Shown here: positions 1 to 6,637 of the stretch, in pieces | Layout: each line of letters begins with the position of its first letter | How positions within the stretch are numbered: position 1 is the first letter of the stretch | NCBI GenBank assembly: GCA_900761995.1 | Contig: CAAFEY010000177.1 | Span: 1-8,025, forward strand | Reading direction: 5' to 3' | Length of the DNA: 8,025 bases | Origin: an uncultured Collinsella sp. | Lineage (GTDB): Bacteria > Actinomycetota > Coriobacteriia > Coriobacteriales > Coriobacteriaceae | The notes under the pieces: model-generated | Seen by the model: the letters and a program-made list of their open reading frames with translations, nothing else | Database searches by the model: none | What the model was told of the DNA's origin: nothing | Program-made: the position numbers and the translations under genes

Positions 1-2264
1 ACAGCCATGTTCGAATCGAAGTCGTAGCTCGAGTCCAAGTGCAGCGATGAGGATGTTGAAGCACCGATGCGATCGAGGCCGACCGCGTGGTTAAAGTGTT
101 CAAAGCTTTTGGACACCGTCATGGTCGCCGAGGCAAAGATAGCCGTGTGAACCTCGGGCAGCCATTCGGTTGCCAAGGCCTCGCCAATGTCGATGCGCTC
201 TGCGGTCATTGACTCTCCGCCGGCACGCAGCCTGCGATTGACCTGCAGCGAATACACGTAGTGTTCATCGGTGCCATCAATGATGAGTTTGAGGTTCTCG
301 GCCAGCTCGTGCAGGCGGCGCGAGATATCACCCAGGTCGACAACAACCTCGGGCTTGTCGGCGGCGACGGCTTGCACCAGCGCGTCGACGCTCTTGTCAG
401 CCTGTTCCAATGCGTCGATGGCAGCGTAGGCCGACTGTAAGAAATCATGCCAGTCGTCAGATTCGCGCAGCTCGGGGCCAATCCATAGATTGGCATTGTC
501 ATAACCCCCACGGGCACGGCGACCGAGCTCGCGAACGCCATCGAACACGTCGGCGATTGCCATGCTCGCGCGCGCAACCGTCGACGTTGCCTTGGCAGTA
601 AGGCCCAGATAGAGCGTAGAGCCCTCGGAGGTTGCCAAATCACGGGAAACCTGGCTTAGCGCGCCGGTGCTCGAGCCACCCAGGCGCTCAAACAGAACGC
701 GTGATTCGTCCGCCGACACCACGCGCGCCCACTGACGGCGCGCCTCGCGCTCGATGGAATGGGCCTCATCGATTACCCAATGACGAATCGGAGGTAAAAT
801 CCTGCCCTCGGCCGCGACATTGCGGAACAGCAGGGAATGGTTGGTGACCACCACATCGGCATGCGCCGCACGACGGCGAGCGCCGTGGACCAAACATTTA
901 TCAGGGAAAAACGGGCAGAGGCGACGAGCACACTCGCGCGAGGCCGTCGTAAAGTCGGGGCGGTTGACGCTGCGCCACCGAATGCCGAGCGAGTCGAGGT
1001 CGCCATCGGCTGATTGGCAGACGTACGCCATAATGACCGCGACCGCCGTGAGCGTGTCCGCCGGATCGCGCTTGGTGGTAATCTCGACCTGGCCTCGGCT
1101 CATGCGCTCAAGCTTGCGCAGGCACGGATAGTGGTCATAGCCCTTGAGGGCGCAAAATGACAGACCACCGTCCAGTTGCTCGGCAAGTTTTGGCAGCTCG
1201 TGGTACATGAGCTGGTCGGCAAGATTGTTCGATTTGGTCGCAATACCAACCGTGATGTTGTTACGGCGCGCTGCCTCGGCAAAAGGCACCAGATAGGCCA
1301 TCGATTTGCCGACGCCCGTGCCCGCCTCAATTACACGATGGGTGCCCGTGACCAGCGCATCGCGGACCTCGAGCGCCATCGCGATCTGCTCATCACGCGG
1401 CTCGTAGGTGGGATACATGCGATTGACCAGACCACCTGGCGCATAGTCTGCCTCAATCTCCTCACGACTCGGCATCTTGAGGACCGGCAGTTCGTCGGCG
1501 TCCACCCGATCGTCGGCGCGATCGGCCTTGAGAACGTCAGCACGAGCGGCGCTGAGAGAGAAGATAGAACCAGGGTTCTGCCCTGCCAAGAATGAGAAGA
1601 TAGGACGATAGGACCAAGGCACATCCGGATGCATGTCGGCTAGGCGCGCCATGAGGCCCTGGGGCAAGTCGGTGAGCGCCACGAGCAACACGCGCCATAC
1701 GCCACACAGGGCGTCGACGTCGGCATTGGCACGGTGTGATACCGAGTCACAGCCAAACAGATCGGCCATAAAAGACAGCTTGTGCGAGGCCAGGCGCGGA
1801 AGCGCGATGCGCGACAGCGCCAGCGAATCGATCCAAATATCGCTCACGTTGACGCCGCCTTTGACCGACTCGATAAACGAGCGGTCGAACGTGGCGTTAT
1901 GTGCGATCACCGGGCAACCACCGACAAAATCGGCGAGAGCGGCGACGGCCTCAACGGCCGACGGGGCATCTGCCACATCGGCATTTGTAATGCTCGTGAG
2001 CTCGGTAATCTCGGCGGGAATCAGCTGCTTGGGATGCACGAAGGTATCGAAGCGGTCGACGATCTCGCGACCCGAAAGACGGGCCGCCGAGATCTCGATC
2101 AGCTCGTTGTCCTGCACCGAAAGACCTGTGGTCTCGGTATCGAGGACTATCACATCTTCCTCGATAAGGCCGAAGGACTGTGTTTTGGCGCGCTCGGCAA
2201 GCGTGGCATAGGAGTCGATGACAAACTGCGGCGTTCCTGACGAAACCGCGTCCTCGATTAGCAT
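1..2264 (-). CDS. dinG: DnaQ-type exonuclease / DinG-family helicase fusion, C-terminus beyond window edge
   Basis: The frame is open from the ATG at 2264 to the left edge (754 codons, no stop), so the C-terminus is missing. Residues about 35-200 form a DEDDh 3'-5' exonuclease: LDTETTGL (D42, E44), HNATFD (D127) and HRANADVD (H177, D182). The helicase part follows: an upstream RDEQ resembling a Q motif, Walker A GTGVGKS (K320), four cysteines placed as in XPD/DinG iron-sulphur helicases (C381, C445, C450, C457), TNHSLL, the DEAH box at 499-502, and a SAT motif at 712-714. Helicase domain 2 motifs V-VI would lie outside the window. The family comprises 5'-3' helicases or nucleases acting on damaged DNA, R-loops or other structures; the exonuclease fusion is the arrangement known from Gram-positive DinG proteins. 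The intact Fe-S cysteines are notable because some Firmicute fusion DinGs lack them. The start overlaps the ddl stop by 7 bp (ATGCTAA), implying cotranscription and coupled translation. Family call is firm; substrate is not known. Confidence 0.93.
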   Translation of the reverse strand, partial: MLIEDAVSSGTPQFVIDSYATLAERAKTQSFGLIEEDVIVLDTETTGLSVQDNELIEISAARLSGREIVDRFDTFVHPKQLIPAEITELTSITNADVADAPSAVEAVAALADFVGGCPVIAHNATFDRSFIESVKGGVNVSDIWIDSLALSRIALPRLASHKLSFMADLFGCDSVSHRANADVDALCGVWRVLLVALTDLPQGLMARLADMHPDVPWSYRPIFSFLAGQNPGSIFSLSAARADVLKADRADDRVDADELPVLKMPSREEIEADYAPGGLVNRMYPTYEPRDEQIAMALEVRDALVTGTHRVIEAGTGVGKSMAYLVPFAEAARRNNITVGIATKSNNLADQLMYHELPKLAEQLDGGLSFCALKGYDHYPCLRKLERMSRGQVEITTKRDPADTLTAVAVIMAYVCQSADGDLDSLGIRWRSVNRPDFTTASRECARRLCPFFPDKCLVHGARRRAAHADVVVTNHSLLFRNVAAEGRILPPIRHWVIDEAHSIEREARRQWARVVSADESRVLFERLGGSSTGALSQVSRDLATSEGSTLYLGLTAKATSTVARASMAIADVFDGVRELGRRARGGYDNANLWIGPELRESDDWHDFLQSAYAAIDALEQADKSVDALVQAVAADKPEVVVDLGDISRRLHELAENLKLIIDGTDEHYVYSLQVNRRLRAGGESMTAERIDIGEALATEWLPEVHTAIFASATMTVSKSFEHFNHAVGLDRIGASTSSSLHLDSSYDFDSNMA

Positions 2265-3223
2265 GCAATGCCCGCTCGACGAAGGCCCATACGGATCAGG
2301 CTGTCACAGACCTGCGGGAACGTCATGTCGTCGGTGTGGCGGATCTCATCCGGATACAGCGACGTATCGGTCATGCCGGGAATGGTATTGGTCTCGAGGA
2401 TGACGGGGCCGTCCTCGCTCACGATAAAATCGCTGCGCGAGATGCCCAGGCAGCCGAGGGCCTTGTGAGCAGCACAGGCAAGCTCCTGAGCGCGAGCGTA
2501 ATTCTCGGGTGAAATCTGCGCCGGAATACGATGGATGTCCGTAGGGTCGACATACTTCACGTCCAAATCGTAGAACTCGCAGTCCTCGGGCTTACGAATC
2601 TCGACAATCGGCAGAGCGCGCACGTCATCTTCGCCGTATACGCCGACGGTGATCTCGGTACCCTCGATGCACTTCTCGACCAGCACTTTGTCGCCGTACT
2701 CAAACGCCTTGGCAATTGCCGCGGGCAGCTCGGAGGGCTCATGGACCAGGGAAATGCCATAGCTGGAACCGTTGACGGCCGGCTTCACAAAGCTGCGCTC
2801 GCCACAAACCTCGACGATATGATCGATATCGACTTCATCGCCCACCTCGAGCGCAAGGCCGGGGGCAATGGGAATGCCCGCCTTGGCGTACAGGAGCTTA
2901 GAAACCTCCTTGTCGGCACCGCAGGCGCTGGCAAGCACGCCCGAGGCCGTGTAGGGGATACCCAGGGTCTCCATGGCGCCCTGCATGGCGCCATCCTCGC
3001 CGCCGGCACCGTGCATGGCGATAAACGCCACGTCAAAGCCGCCGGTCGCCATGGTTACCATAAAGTCATCAGCGGCCGTATCAAGCAGCTCCACCGAGGC
3101 GTAGCCGGCTTCCTTCAGTGCCACTACAACGTTCTTTCCCGAATTGAGCGAGATCTCGCGCTCAGCGGAATGACCGCCCGCCAAGACCGCTACGTGCATG
3201 TTCTCTAGGCTTTTACCCGGCAT
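2258..3223 (-). CDS. ddl: D-alanine--D-alanine ligase (ATP-grasp)
   Basis: This cytoplasmic enzyme joins two D-alanines using ATP to make the dipeptide later added to UDP-MurNAc-tripeptide in peptidoglycan synthesis. The 321-residue length is normal. The N-terminal domain carries GGHSAEREISL (16-26), with E21 matching the conserved substrate-binding glutamate. The ATP-grasp part has FVKPAVNGSSYGIS (S154), VLVEK (180-184), and a metal-binding set with D265, E277 and N279 in LETNTIPGMT. The Y224 in DVKY matches the tyrosine that marks D-Ala-D-Ala ligases; VanA-type D-lactate ligases lack it. The ATG at 3223 is chosen over the internal ATG at 3199 because GAGGAGGAG lies a few bases upstream. It is the first gene of a minus-strand pair with the DinG-like gene and is divergent from rlmN. 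There is no neighbouring mur gene, so its cell-wall role rests on the family rather than on context. Confidence 0.96.
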   Translation of the reverse strand: MPGKSLENMHVAVLAGGHSAEREISLNSGKNVVVALKEAGYASVELLDTAADDFMVTMATGGFDVAFIAMHGAGGEDGAMQGAMETLGIPYTASGVLASACGADKEVSKLLYAKAGIPIAPGLALEVGDEVDIDHIVEVCGERSFVKPAVNGSSYGISLVHEPSELPAAIAKAFEYGDKVLVEKCIEGTEITVGVYGEDDVRALPIVEIRKPEDCEFYDLDVKYVDPTDIHRIPAQISPENYARAQELACAAHKALGCLGISRSDFIVSEDGPVILETNTIPGMTDTSLYPDEIRHTDDMTFPQVCDSLIRMGLRRAGIAC

Positions 3224-3239
3224 GGGCAGACTCCTCCTC

Positions 3240-3245
3240 TATAAT
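3240..3245 (+). promoter_or_regulatory. Candidate -10 element for rlmN
   Basis: A perfect TATAAT on the plus strand lies in the 85-bp divergent region, about 63 bases before the rlmN start. No convincing -35 box is seen at 16-18 bp upstream, where the sequence is inside the start of ddl. The element sits opposite the ddl leader just upstream of its ribosome binding site, so if used, the two divergent units would overlap at their starts. It may be chance. Confidence 0.22.
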
Positions 3246-3263
3246 TTCTGCAGCTGATACCAT

Positions 3264-3293
3264 ATTGTAGCGATACCCTCTACGTTTCCCCAA
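3264..3293 (-). promoter_or_regulatory. Candidate promoter for ddl-dinG
   Basis: On the minus strand a TACAAT (3269-3264) fits a -10 box, with TTGGGG (3293-3288) 18 bp upstream as a weak -35. Transcription would start about 30-35 bases before the ddl ribosome binding site, which is reasonable. Only the -10 is a good match to the housekeeping consensus, so this is a tentative call. Confidence 0.35.
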
Positions 3294-3308
3294 AATCGAA
3301 AGGCTTCC

Positions 3309-4361
3309 ATGAATCCCAGGACTAAATCTCAGGACATTCGCGACTTGAGCCAAAACGATATTCGCGAGCTTGTGGCCGAACTTGGCCAGCCCGCCTTCCG
3401 CGCGAAGCAGCTCATCGAATGGGTCTTCGAGAAGAACGTTTGTTCGTTCGACGACATGACCAACCTTCCCAAGGCTTTCCGCGAGCAGCTTAAAGAGGCT
3501 TTTGCCTTTGACACGCCGACTGAACTCACCAAGCAGGTTTCCAAAGATGGCTCTCGCAAGTATCTGCTCGAGTACCACGACGGCGTTTCCGTCGAGACTG
3601 TCGGCATGCCCCGTCGTAACAAGCTTTCCGTCTGCGTTTCCACCCAGGCAGGCTGCGGCATGGGCTGTGCCTTTTGCGCTACCGGTCTCAACGGCCTCAA
3701 GCGCTCTCTGACCGCTCAAGAGATCGTCGACCAGGTACTTCATGTATCCAACGACTTTGGCGAGCGCGCCACGAGCGTAGTCTTCATGGGCCAGGGCGAG
3801 CCATTTGCCAACTACGACGAGGTTCTCAAGGCGCTGCGAATCCTCAACGACCCCGATGGCATCGGTATCGGCGCTCGTCACCTCACCGTCTCTACCAGCG
3901 GCGTTATTCCCGGTATTCGTAAATTTGCCGACATCCCCGAGCAGTTCACGCTTGCCGTTTCCCTGCATTCCGCCATCCAGTCGACGCGCAATAAGCTCAT
4001 GCCCGGTGTTAAGAAGTACACGCTGCTTCGCCTTCACGAGGCGCTTCAGCTCTACACCGAGAAGACTGGCCGCCGCCCGACCTACGAGTATGCCATGATC
4101 GAAGGCGTCAACGATACGAATCCCGAAATGCAGGCGCTCTGCGACTTCTGTGAGGGAACGTTGTGCCACGTTAACCTGATTCAGCTTAACGACATCGAGG
4201 GCAGCCCGCTCAAGCCGTCGCCGATTCATAAGGTTGAGGATCTTCAGCGTCGTCTTGAGTCCCGTGGCATCGAGACCACGATTCGTAACTCCCGTGGTAA
4301 CGATATTGACGCCGCTTGCGGGCAGCTGAAGCAGCGCTTCAAAGTTCAGAAGAACGCATAG
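3309..4361 (+). CDS. rlmN: Dual-specificity 23S rRNA (A2503-C2) / tRNA (A37-C2) methyltransferase RlmN
   Basis: A radical-SAM enzyme that methylates C2 of A2503 in 23S rRNA and of A37 in some tRNAs, acting in the cytoplasm. The 350-residue protein has the family layout. The N-terminal accessory domain (about 10-95) contains FRAKQLIEWVF. The radical-SAM cluster motif is CGMGCAFC (C116, C120, C123). C109 in SVCVSTQ and C337 in DIDAACGQL match the two family cysteines involved in methyl transfer through a methyl-cysteine. GQGEP (161-165) occupies the SAM-binding GxGEP position, and VSLHS is at 217-221. Asparagine-rich motifs near the end (NLIQLN, IRNSRGNDID) also fit RlmN. The Cfr resistance paralogue shares the chemistry but modifies C8; the housekeeping context and the overall fit favour RlmN. 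The ATG is preceded by GAAAGG with 5-base spacing. This is the only plus-strand gene in the window, monocistronic and followed by a strong terminator. Confidence 0.96.
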   Translation: MNPRTKSQDIRDLSQNDIRELVAELGQPAFRAKQLIEWVFEKNVCSFDDMTNLPKAFREQLKEAFAFDTPTELTKQVSKDGSRKYLLEYHDGVSVETVGMPRRNKLSVCVSTQAGCGMGCAFCATGLNGLKRSLTAQEIVDQVLHVSNDFGERATSVVFMGQGEPFANYDEVLKALRILNDPDGIGIGARHLTVSTSGVIPGIRKFADIPEQFTLAVSLHSAIQSTRNKLMPGVKKYTLLRLHEALQLYTEKTGRRPTYEYAMIEGVNDTNPEMQALCDFCEGTLCHVNLIQLNDIEGSPLKPSPIHKVEDLQRRLESRGIETTIRNSRGNDIDAACGQLKQRFKVQKNA

Positions 4362-4379
4362 GGGAGTCGCATCCCAAAA

Positions 4380-4395
4380 CGTTTCATGTGAAACA
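4380..4395. promoter_or_regulatory. Degenerate parS-like site
   Basis: CGTTTCATGTGAAACA differs from the consensus parS (TGTTTCACGTGAAACA), found three times at 6543-6636, at two positions: the first base, and a C to T change in the central CACGTG. It lies 18 bases after the rlmN stop and just before the rlmN terminator. It is a plausible weaker ParB site or a decayed one; binding cannot be judged from sequence alone. Confidence 0.55.
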
Positions 4396-4398
4396 TCG

Positions 4399-4441
4399 AA
4401 CGACCCCGGTTGCAGAATATGCAACCGGGGTCGTTTCATTT
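4399..4441 (+). terminator. Intrinsic terminator of rlmN
   Basis: A 15-bp perfect stem (4399-4413 with 4421-4435) encloses a 7-base loop and is followed by TTTCATTTATT. The stem is GC-rich. The preceding A-rich bases on the other strand are few, so it works best for the plus strand. The 61 bases from here to the next hairpin (4436-4496) are AT-rich and hold no feature I can name. Confidence 0.88.
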
Positions 4442-4488
4442 ATTGACCTTAATTTTGAATCAGCTGCTACCTGTCCGATTTTTTACGG

Positions 4489-4532
4489 CCAAAATAAGAG
4501 GTCCTTGTCTCATGAATCAGACAAGGACCTCT
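4489..4532 (-). terminator. Intrinsic terminator of the rsmG-par operon
   Basis: A 14-bp perfect stem (4497-4510 with 4519-4532) encloses an 8-base loop. Read on the minus strand it is followed by TATTTTGG, a reasonable T-rich tail, and it lies about 30 bases after the stop of the 84-aa gene. It faces the rlmN terminator, so the convergent units are separated by two different hairpins. Confidence 0.85.
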
Positions 4533-4560
4533 CAAAATATGGTGAGTAATTGTTAGGTAC

Positions 4561-4815
4561 CTAATAGCCTACATTTTCCCATTGGTTGCTGACCCAACCT
4601 TGATTAATCTTGGGATTCTTCGTTACCTGAGCAGTACGCATGGCAACATCTTCCGTCATAACATCCATTTTCTTTTTGGAAGTATCGACGATATCTTGCG
4701 CGCCACGAAGCAAACGACCTCGAAGTTCATCGTCTGTCGCGATCTTATAGCCAGCAAAGGCACCAGCTGCGACAGTTGTCGCCAATGCAATCGCAGTTAA
4801 GATCTTATTCCTCAT
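4561..4815 (-). CDS. Small membrane-anchored or secreted protein coupled to parB, function unknown
   Basis: I do not recognise a characterised family. The 84 residues start MRNK, followed by a hydrophobic small-residue helix (about 5-25, ILTAIALATTVAAGAFAGY). It could be a transmembrane anchor or a signal peptide ending near AFA. The rest (28-84) is charged and probably helical: DDELRGRLLRGAQDIVDTSKK is reminiscent of YtxH-like proteins, in which a short membrane helix precedes an amphipathic tail. The end is polar with aromatic residues (QGWVSNQWENVGY). The ATG lies inside the end of parB (11-bp overlap, ATGAGGAATAA) with a strong AAGGAGG 6 bases upstream, so the gene is genuinely translated and coupled to ParB. 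It is the last gene before the operon terminator. The placement hints at a link to segregation or the cell envelope, but that is inference only. Confidence 0.82.
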   Translation of the reverse strand: MRNKILTAIALATTVAAGAFAGYKIATDDELRGRLLRGAQDIVDTSKKKMDVMTEDVAMRTAQVTKNPKINQGWVSNQWENVGY

Positions 4816-5710
4816 CTTGGCCTCCTTGATCGAACTGAATCATTTCGCCAAGAATACGAGAGAGCTCTTCCTCGTCTTTAAACTCAATCTCAATCTTATT
4901 CTTTCCACGCGAGCTCTTCACACGCACGTTGGTATTAAATACCTGACGAAGCACACGGGCAGCCTTTTTAAAAGACTGAGGCGTTGCAGGCCTAGGCGTC
5001 TTAGGTGTCTCTCCGGCAGAAAACAACGGAGCAAGATTTTCTGTCGCTCTTACGGAAAGACCTTCTGCAACAACCTTCTCAGCAAGTCGAATTCGTGCAT
5101 CCTCATAGGGAACTGCAAGAATCGCACGTGCATGACCAGCAGTAAGTTTACCCTCAAAAATCATCTGCTGAACAACTTCAGGAAGATCGAGAAGGCGCAG
5201 TGAGTTTGTAATTGCAGAGCGTGACTTGCTTACTGCCTTTGACAATGCCTCCTGGGTCATACCGCTGGCATCGATGAGTTGTCGATAGCCCTTAGCCTCT
5301 TCGACGGGATTCAGATCGGAACGCTGAAGATTTTCGATAAGAGCAAGAGCCAGCATCTCTTCATCATTAACGTCTTTAATGATGACAGGCAGTTCTTCAA
5401 GACCAGCAAGCTTTGACGCCTGGTAACGACGCTCACCAGCGATGATCTCATAGCCGTTTCCATGCTTGCGAACTAAAAGCGGCTGCAAAACGCCATGTTC
5501 TTGGATTGACTCGCTCAACTCGCGAAGTTCAGTTTCGTTAAAGTGAATTCGCGGCTGATTAGGGTTGGGAACAATATCCTCAATAGGTAGCTTTGTTTCA
5601 GATGCGGCATTTGAAGCCGACACAGCCGAACCACCGGTCTCATACTCGGCCTCTGAGACCAAAGCATTGAGTCCACGTCCCAACCCGCCACGTTTCTTTA
5701 CACTAGGCAC
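4805..5710 (-). CDS. parB: Chromosome-partitioning protein ParB (Spo0J family), GTG start
   Basis: A CTP-dependent DNA clamp that loads at parS, spreads along the origin region and stimulates ParA. The 301 residues are a usual length. The basic N-terminal GGLGRGLNALV (8-18) is the segment that stimulates the ParA ATPase. The CTP-binding N-domain follows, with PNPNQPR (48-54), GERRYQA (92-98) and ENLQR (126-130). A helix-turn-helix lies at about 149-176 (MTQEALSKAVSKSRSAI), followed by GKLTAGHARAIL (187-198). A Pro/Thr-rich linker (about 233-245) leads to the C-terminal dimerisation domain. The GTG at 5710 overlaps the parA stop by 8 bp (GTGCCTAG) and has AGAGGTG seven bases upstream. The four parS-type sites in the window fit this protein. 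Noc is a parB paralogue, but the parA linkage and the N-terminal box favour ParB. Confidence 0.97.
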   Translation of the reverse strand: MPSVKKRGGLGRGLNALVSEAEYETGGSAVSASNAASETKLPIEDIVPNPNQPRIHFNETELRELSESIQEHGVLQPLLVRKHGNGYEIIAGERRYQASKLAGLEELPVIIKDVNDEEMLALALIENLQRSDLNPVEEAKGYRQLIDASGMTQEALSKAVSKSRSAITNSLRLLDLPEVVQQMIFEGKLTAGHARAILAVPYEDARIRLAEKVVAEGLSVRATENLAPLFSAGETPKTPRPATPQSFKKAARVLRQVFNTNVRVKSSRGKNKIEIEFKDEEELSRILGEMIQFDQGGQDEE

Positions 5711-6503
5711 GCTTGATCACCTCTTTTGCAAGGTTCATATACGCTTTTGCACCCTTATTCTGAGGTGCATAGGTAATTACCGGTTCTCCAAAAGACGGAG
5801 CTTCGGAGATTTTAACCGTACGTGGGATTAGCGTCTTAAACGCCTTATCACCAAAGTACGATTGAACCTCCTCAACAACCTGATTCGATAGTGAAGTACG
5901 CGAGTCATACATGGTCATAAGCACACCATAGGTGTCTAAGCCCTTATTCAGACGTGATTTAACCATCTTCATTGACTCAAGCAGCTTCGTAACACCCTCG
6001 AGTGCGTAATACTCGCACTGGATAGGAATCAAAACGCTGTCTGCTGCGGTCAAGGCATTGATAGTAAGCAGGCCGAGCGAAGGGGGACAGTCAATGAAAA
6101 TAAAATCGAACTCGTCCTGAATCGGCTCAAGTAAATCTTTGAGGCGGGTTTCACGAGCGATTGCGCTTACGAGCTCAATTTCCGCGCCTGCAAGCTGAAT
6201 TGTAGCCGGAATTACGAATACCTTTTTGCAATTTGTATCAAGAACAAGCGATTCTGCCGGCACATCATTCAACAATGCATCATAGATGCAGTGATCAAGG
6301 TCTTCTTTTTCAATTCCGAATCCACTGGTGCTGTTTCCCTGCGGATCAAAATCGACAATCAGTGTCTTACGACCCTGCTCACCCAGTGCTGCTGCAAGGT
6401 TTACAGCCGTCGTTGACTTACCGACGCCGCCTTTTTGATTGATGATTGCAATGATACGCGTGTCTTTTGCGCTCTTAGAACGCTTAACGTCGCGAAATCC
6501 CAC
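5703..6503 (-). CDS. parA: Chromosome-partitioning ATPase ParA (Soj family), GTG start
   Basis: A deviant-Walker ATPase that binds the nucleoid as an ATP dimer and is released by ParB, so that ParB-parS complexes move apart. The 266-residue protein has KGGVGKST at 24-31 with the signature lysine K24 and K29, VDFDPQGN (50-57, D51/D53), and the Walker B DFIFIDCPPSLG with D138. RTSLSNQVVEEV (202-213) and the PRTVKISEAPSFG segment are typical of the Soj group. There is a basic 15-residue extension before the first beta strand, about a dozen residues longer than Soj, but the start is supported by AGGAGG four or five bases before the GTG at 6503. It is the gene next to the parS cluster, in an operon with parB and probably rsmG. 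No convincing promoter was found between the parS cluster and the start. Confidence 0.97.
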   Translation of the reverse strand: MGFRDVKRSKSAKDTRIIAIINQKGGVGKSTTAVNLAAALGEQGRKTLIVDFDPQGNSTSGFGIEKEDLDHCIYDALLNDVPAESLVLDTNCKKVFVIPATIQLAGAEIELVSAIARETRLKDLLEPIQDEFDFIFIDCPPSLGLLTINALTAADSVLIPIQCEYYALEGVTKLLESMKMVKSRLNKGLDTYGVLMTMYDSRTSLSNQVVEEVQSYFGDKAFKTLIPRTVKISEAPSFGEPVITYAPQNKGAKAYMNLAKEVIKRA

Positions 6504-6542
6504 GGTCCCTCCTGGTGTGTATTAAAGCTGTCAAACGGAGGA

Positions 6543-6558
6543 TGTTTCACGTGAAACA
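6543..6558. promoter_or_regulatory. parS site 1 (perfect consensus)
   Basis: TGTTTCACGTGAAACA is a perfect 16-bp palindrome identical to the chromosomal parS consensus bound by ParB/Spo0J. It is the site nearest parA, 39 bases upstream of its GTG, and could also serve in autoregulation of parAB. Confidence 0.97.
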
Positions 6559-6581
6559 TTCCGATTCGATATCAACCGCCA

Positions 6582-6597
6582 TGTTTCACGTGAAACA
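6582..6597. promoter_or_regulatory. parS site 2 (perfect consensus)
   Basis: TGTTTCACGTGAAACA, identical to the other two copies. It lies 39 bp (start to start) from each neighbour, so the three centres are evenly spaced. Confidence 0.97.
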
Positions 6598-6620
6598 CTG
6601 CAAGTTGTTAGTATCCATTA

Positions 6621-6636
6621 TGTTTCACGTGAAACA
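6621..6636. promoter_or_regulatory. parS site 3 (perfect consensus)
   Basis: TGTTTCACGTGAAACA, identical to the other two copies. It begins one base after the rsmG stop codon, so ParB bound here would sit directly at the rsmG-parA junction. Confidence 0.97.
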
Positions 6637-6637
6637 T

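Noticed and set aside
1176..2240. Several plus-strand open frames (about 139-192 codons) opposite the DinG-like gene
   Set aside because: They lie in the shadow of a gene with exonuclease and helicase motifs in the correct order, and their products are Arg/Ser/Thr-rich as expected from antisense GC-rich frames.
2531..3208. A 225-codon open frame on the plus strand opposite ddl
   Set aside because: Antisense shadow of ddl in GC-rich sequence, with no ribosome binding site noticed and no family motif.
2258..3223. Possibility that the ligase is a vancomycin-resistance D-Ala-D-Lac type
   Set aside because: Y224 and the surrounding FYDLDVKY match D-Ala-D-Ala ligases, and no vanH or vanX neighbour is present.
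3309..4361. Possibility that the radical-SAM gene is the Cfr resistance methylase
   Set aside because: The length, conserved motifs and housekeeping setting fit RlmN, and no resistance or mobile genes are nearby. A tree against Cfr would settle it.
3213..4439. A 408-codon open frame on the minus strand opposite rlmN
   Set aside because: It mirrors rlmN, whose radical-SAM motifs are unmistakable. The predicted product has no recognisable motif and the frame runs through the rlmN terminator.
4553..4564. 12-bp palindrome TTAGGTACCTAA over the stop codon of the 84-aa gene
   Set aside because: Too short and isolated to call a functional site; the following hairpin explains termination.
6504..6540. 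A TTGACA-like hexamer upstream of parA as a promoter
   Set aside because: A -10 at 17 bp would fall inside the parA ribosome binding site, so it cannot be a usable promoter in that register.
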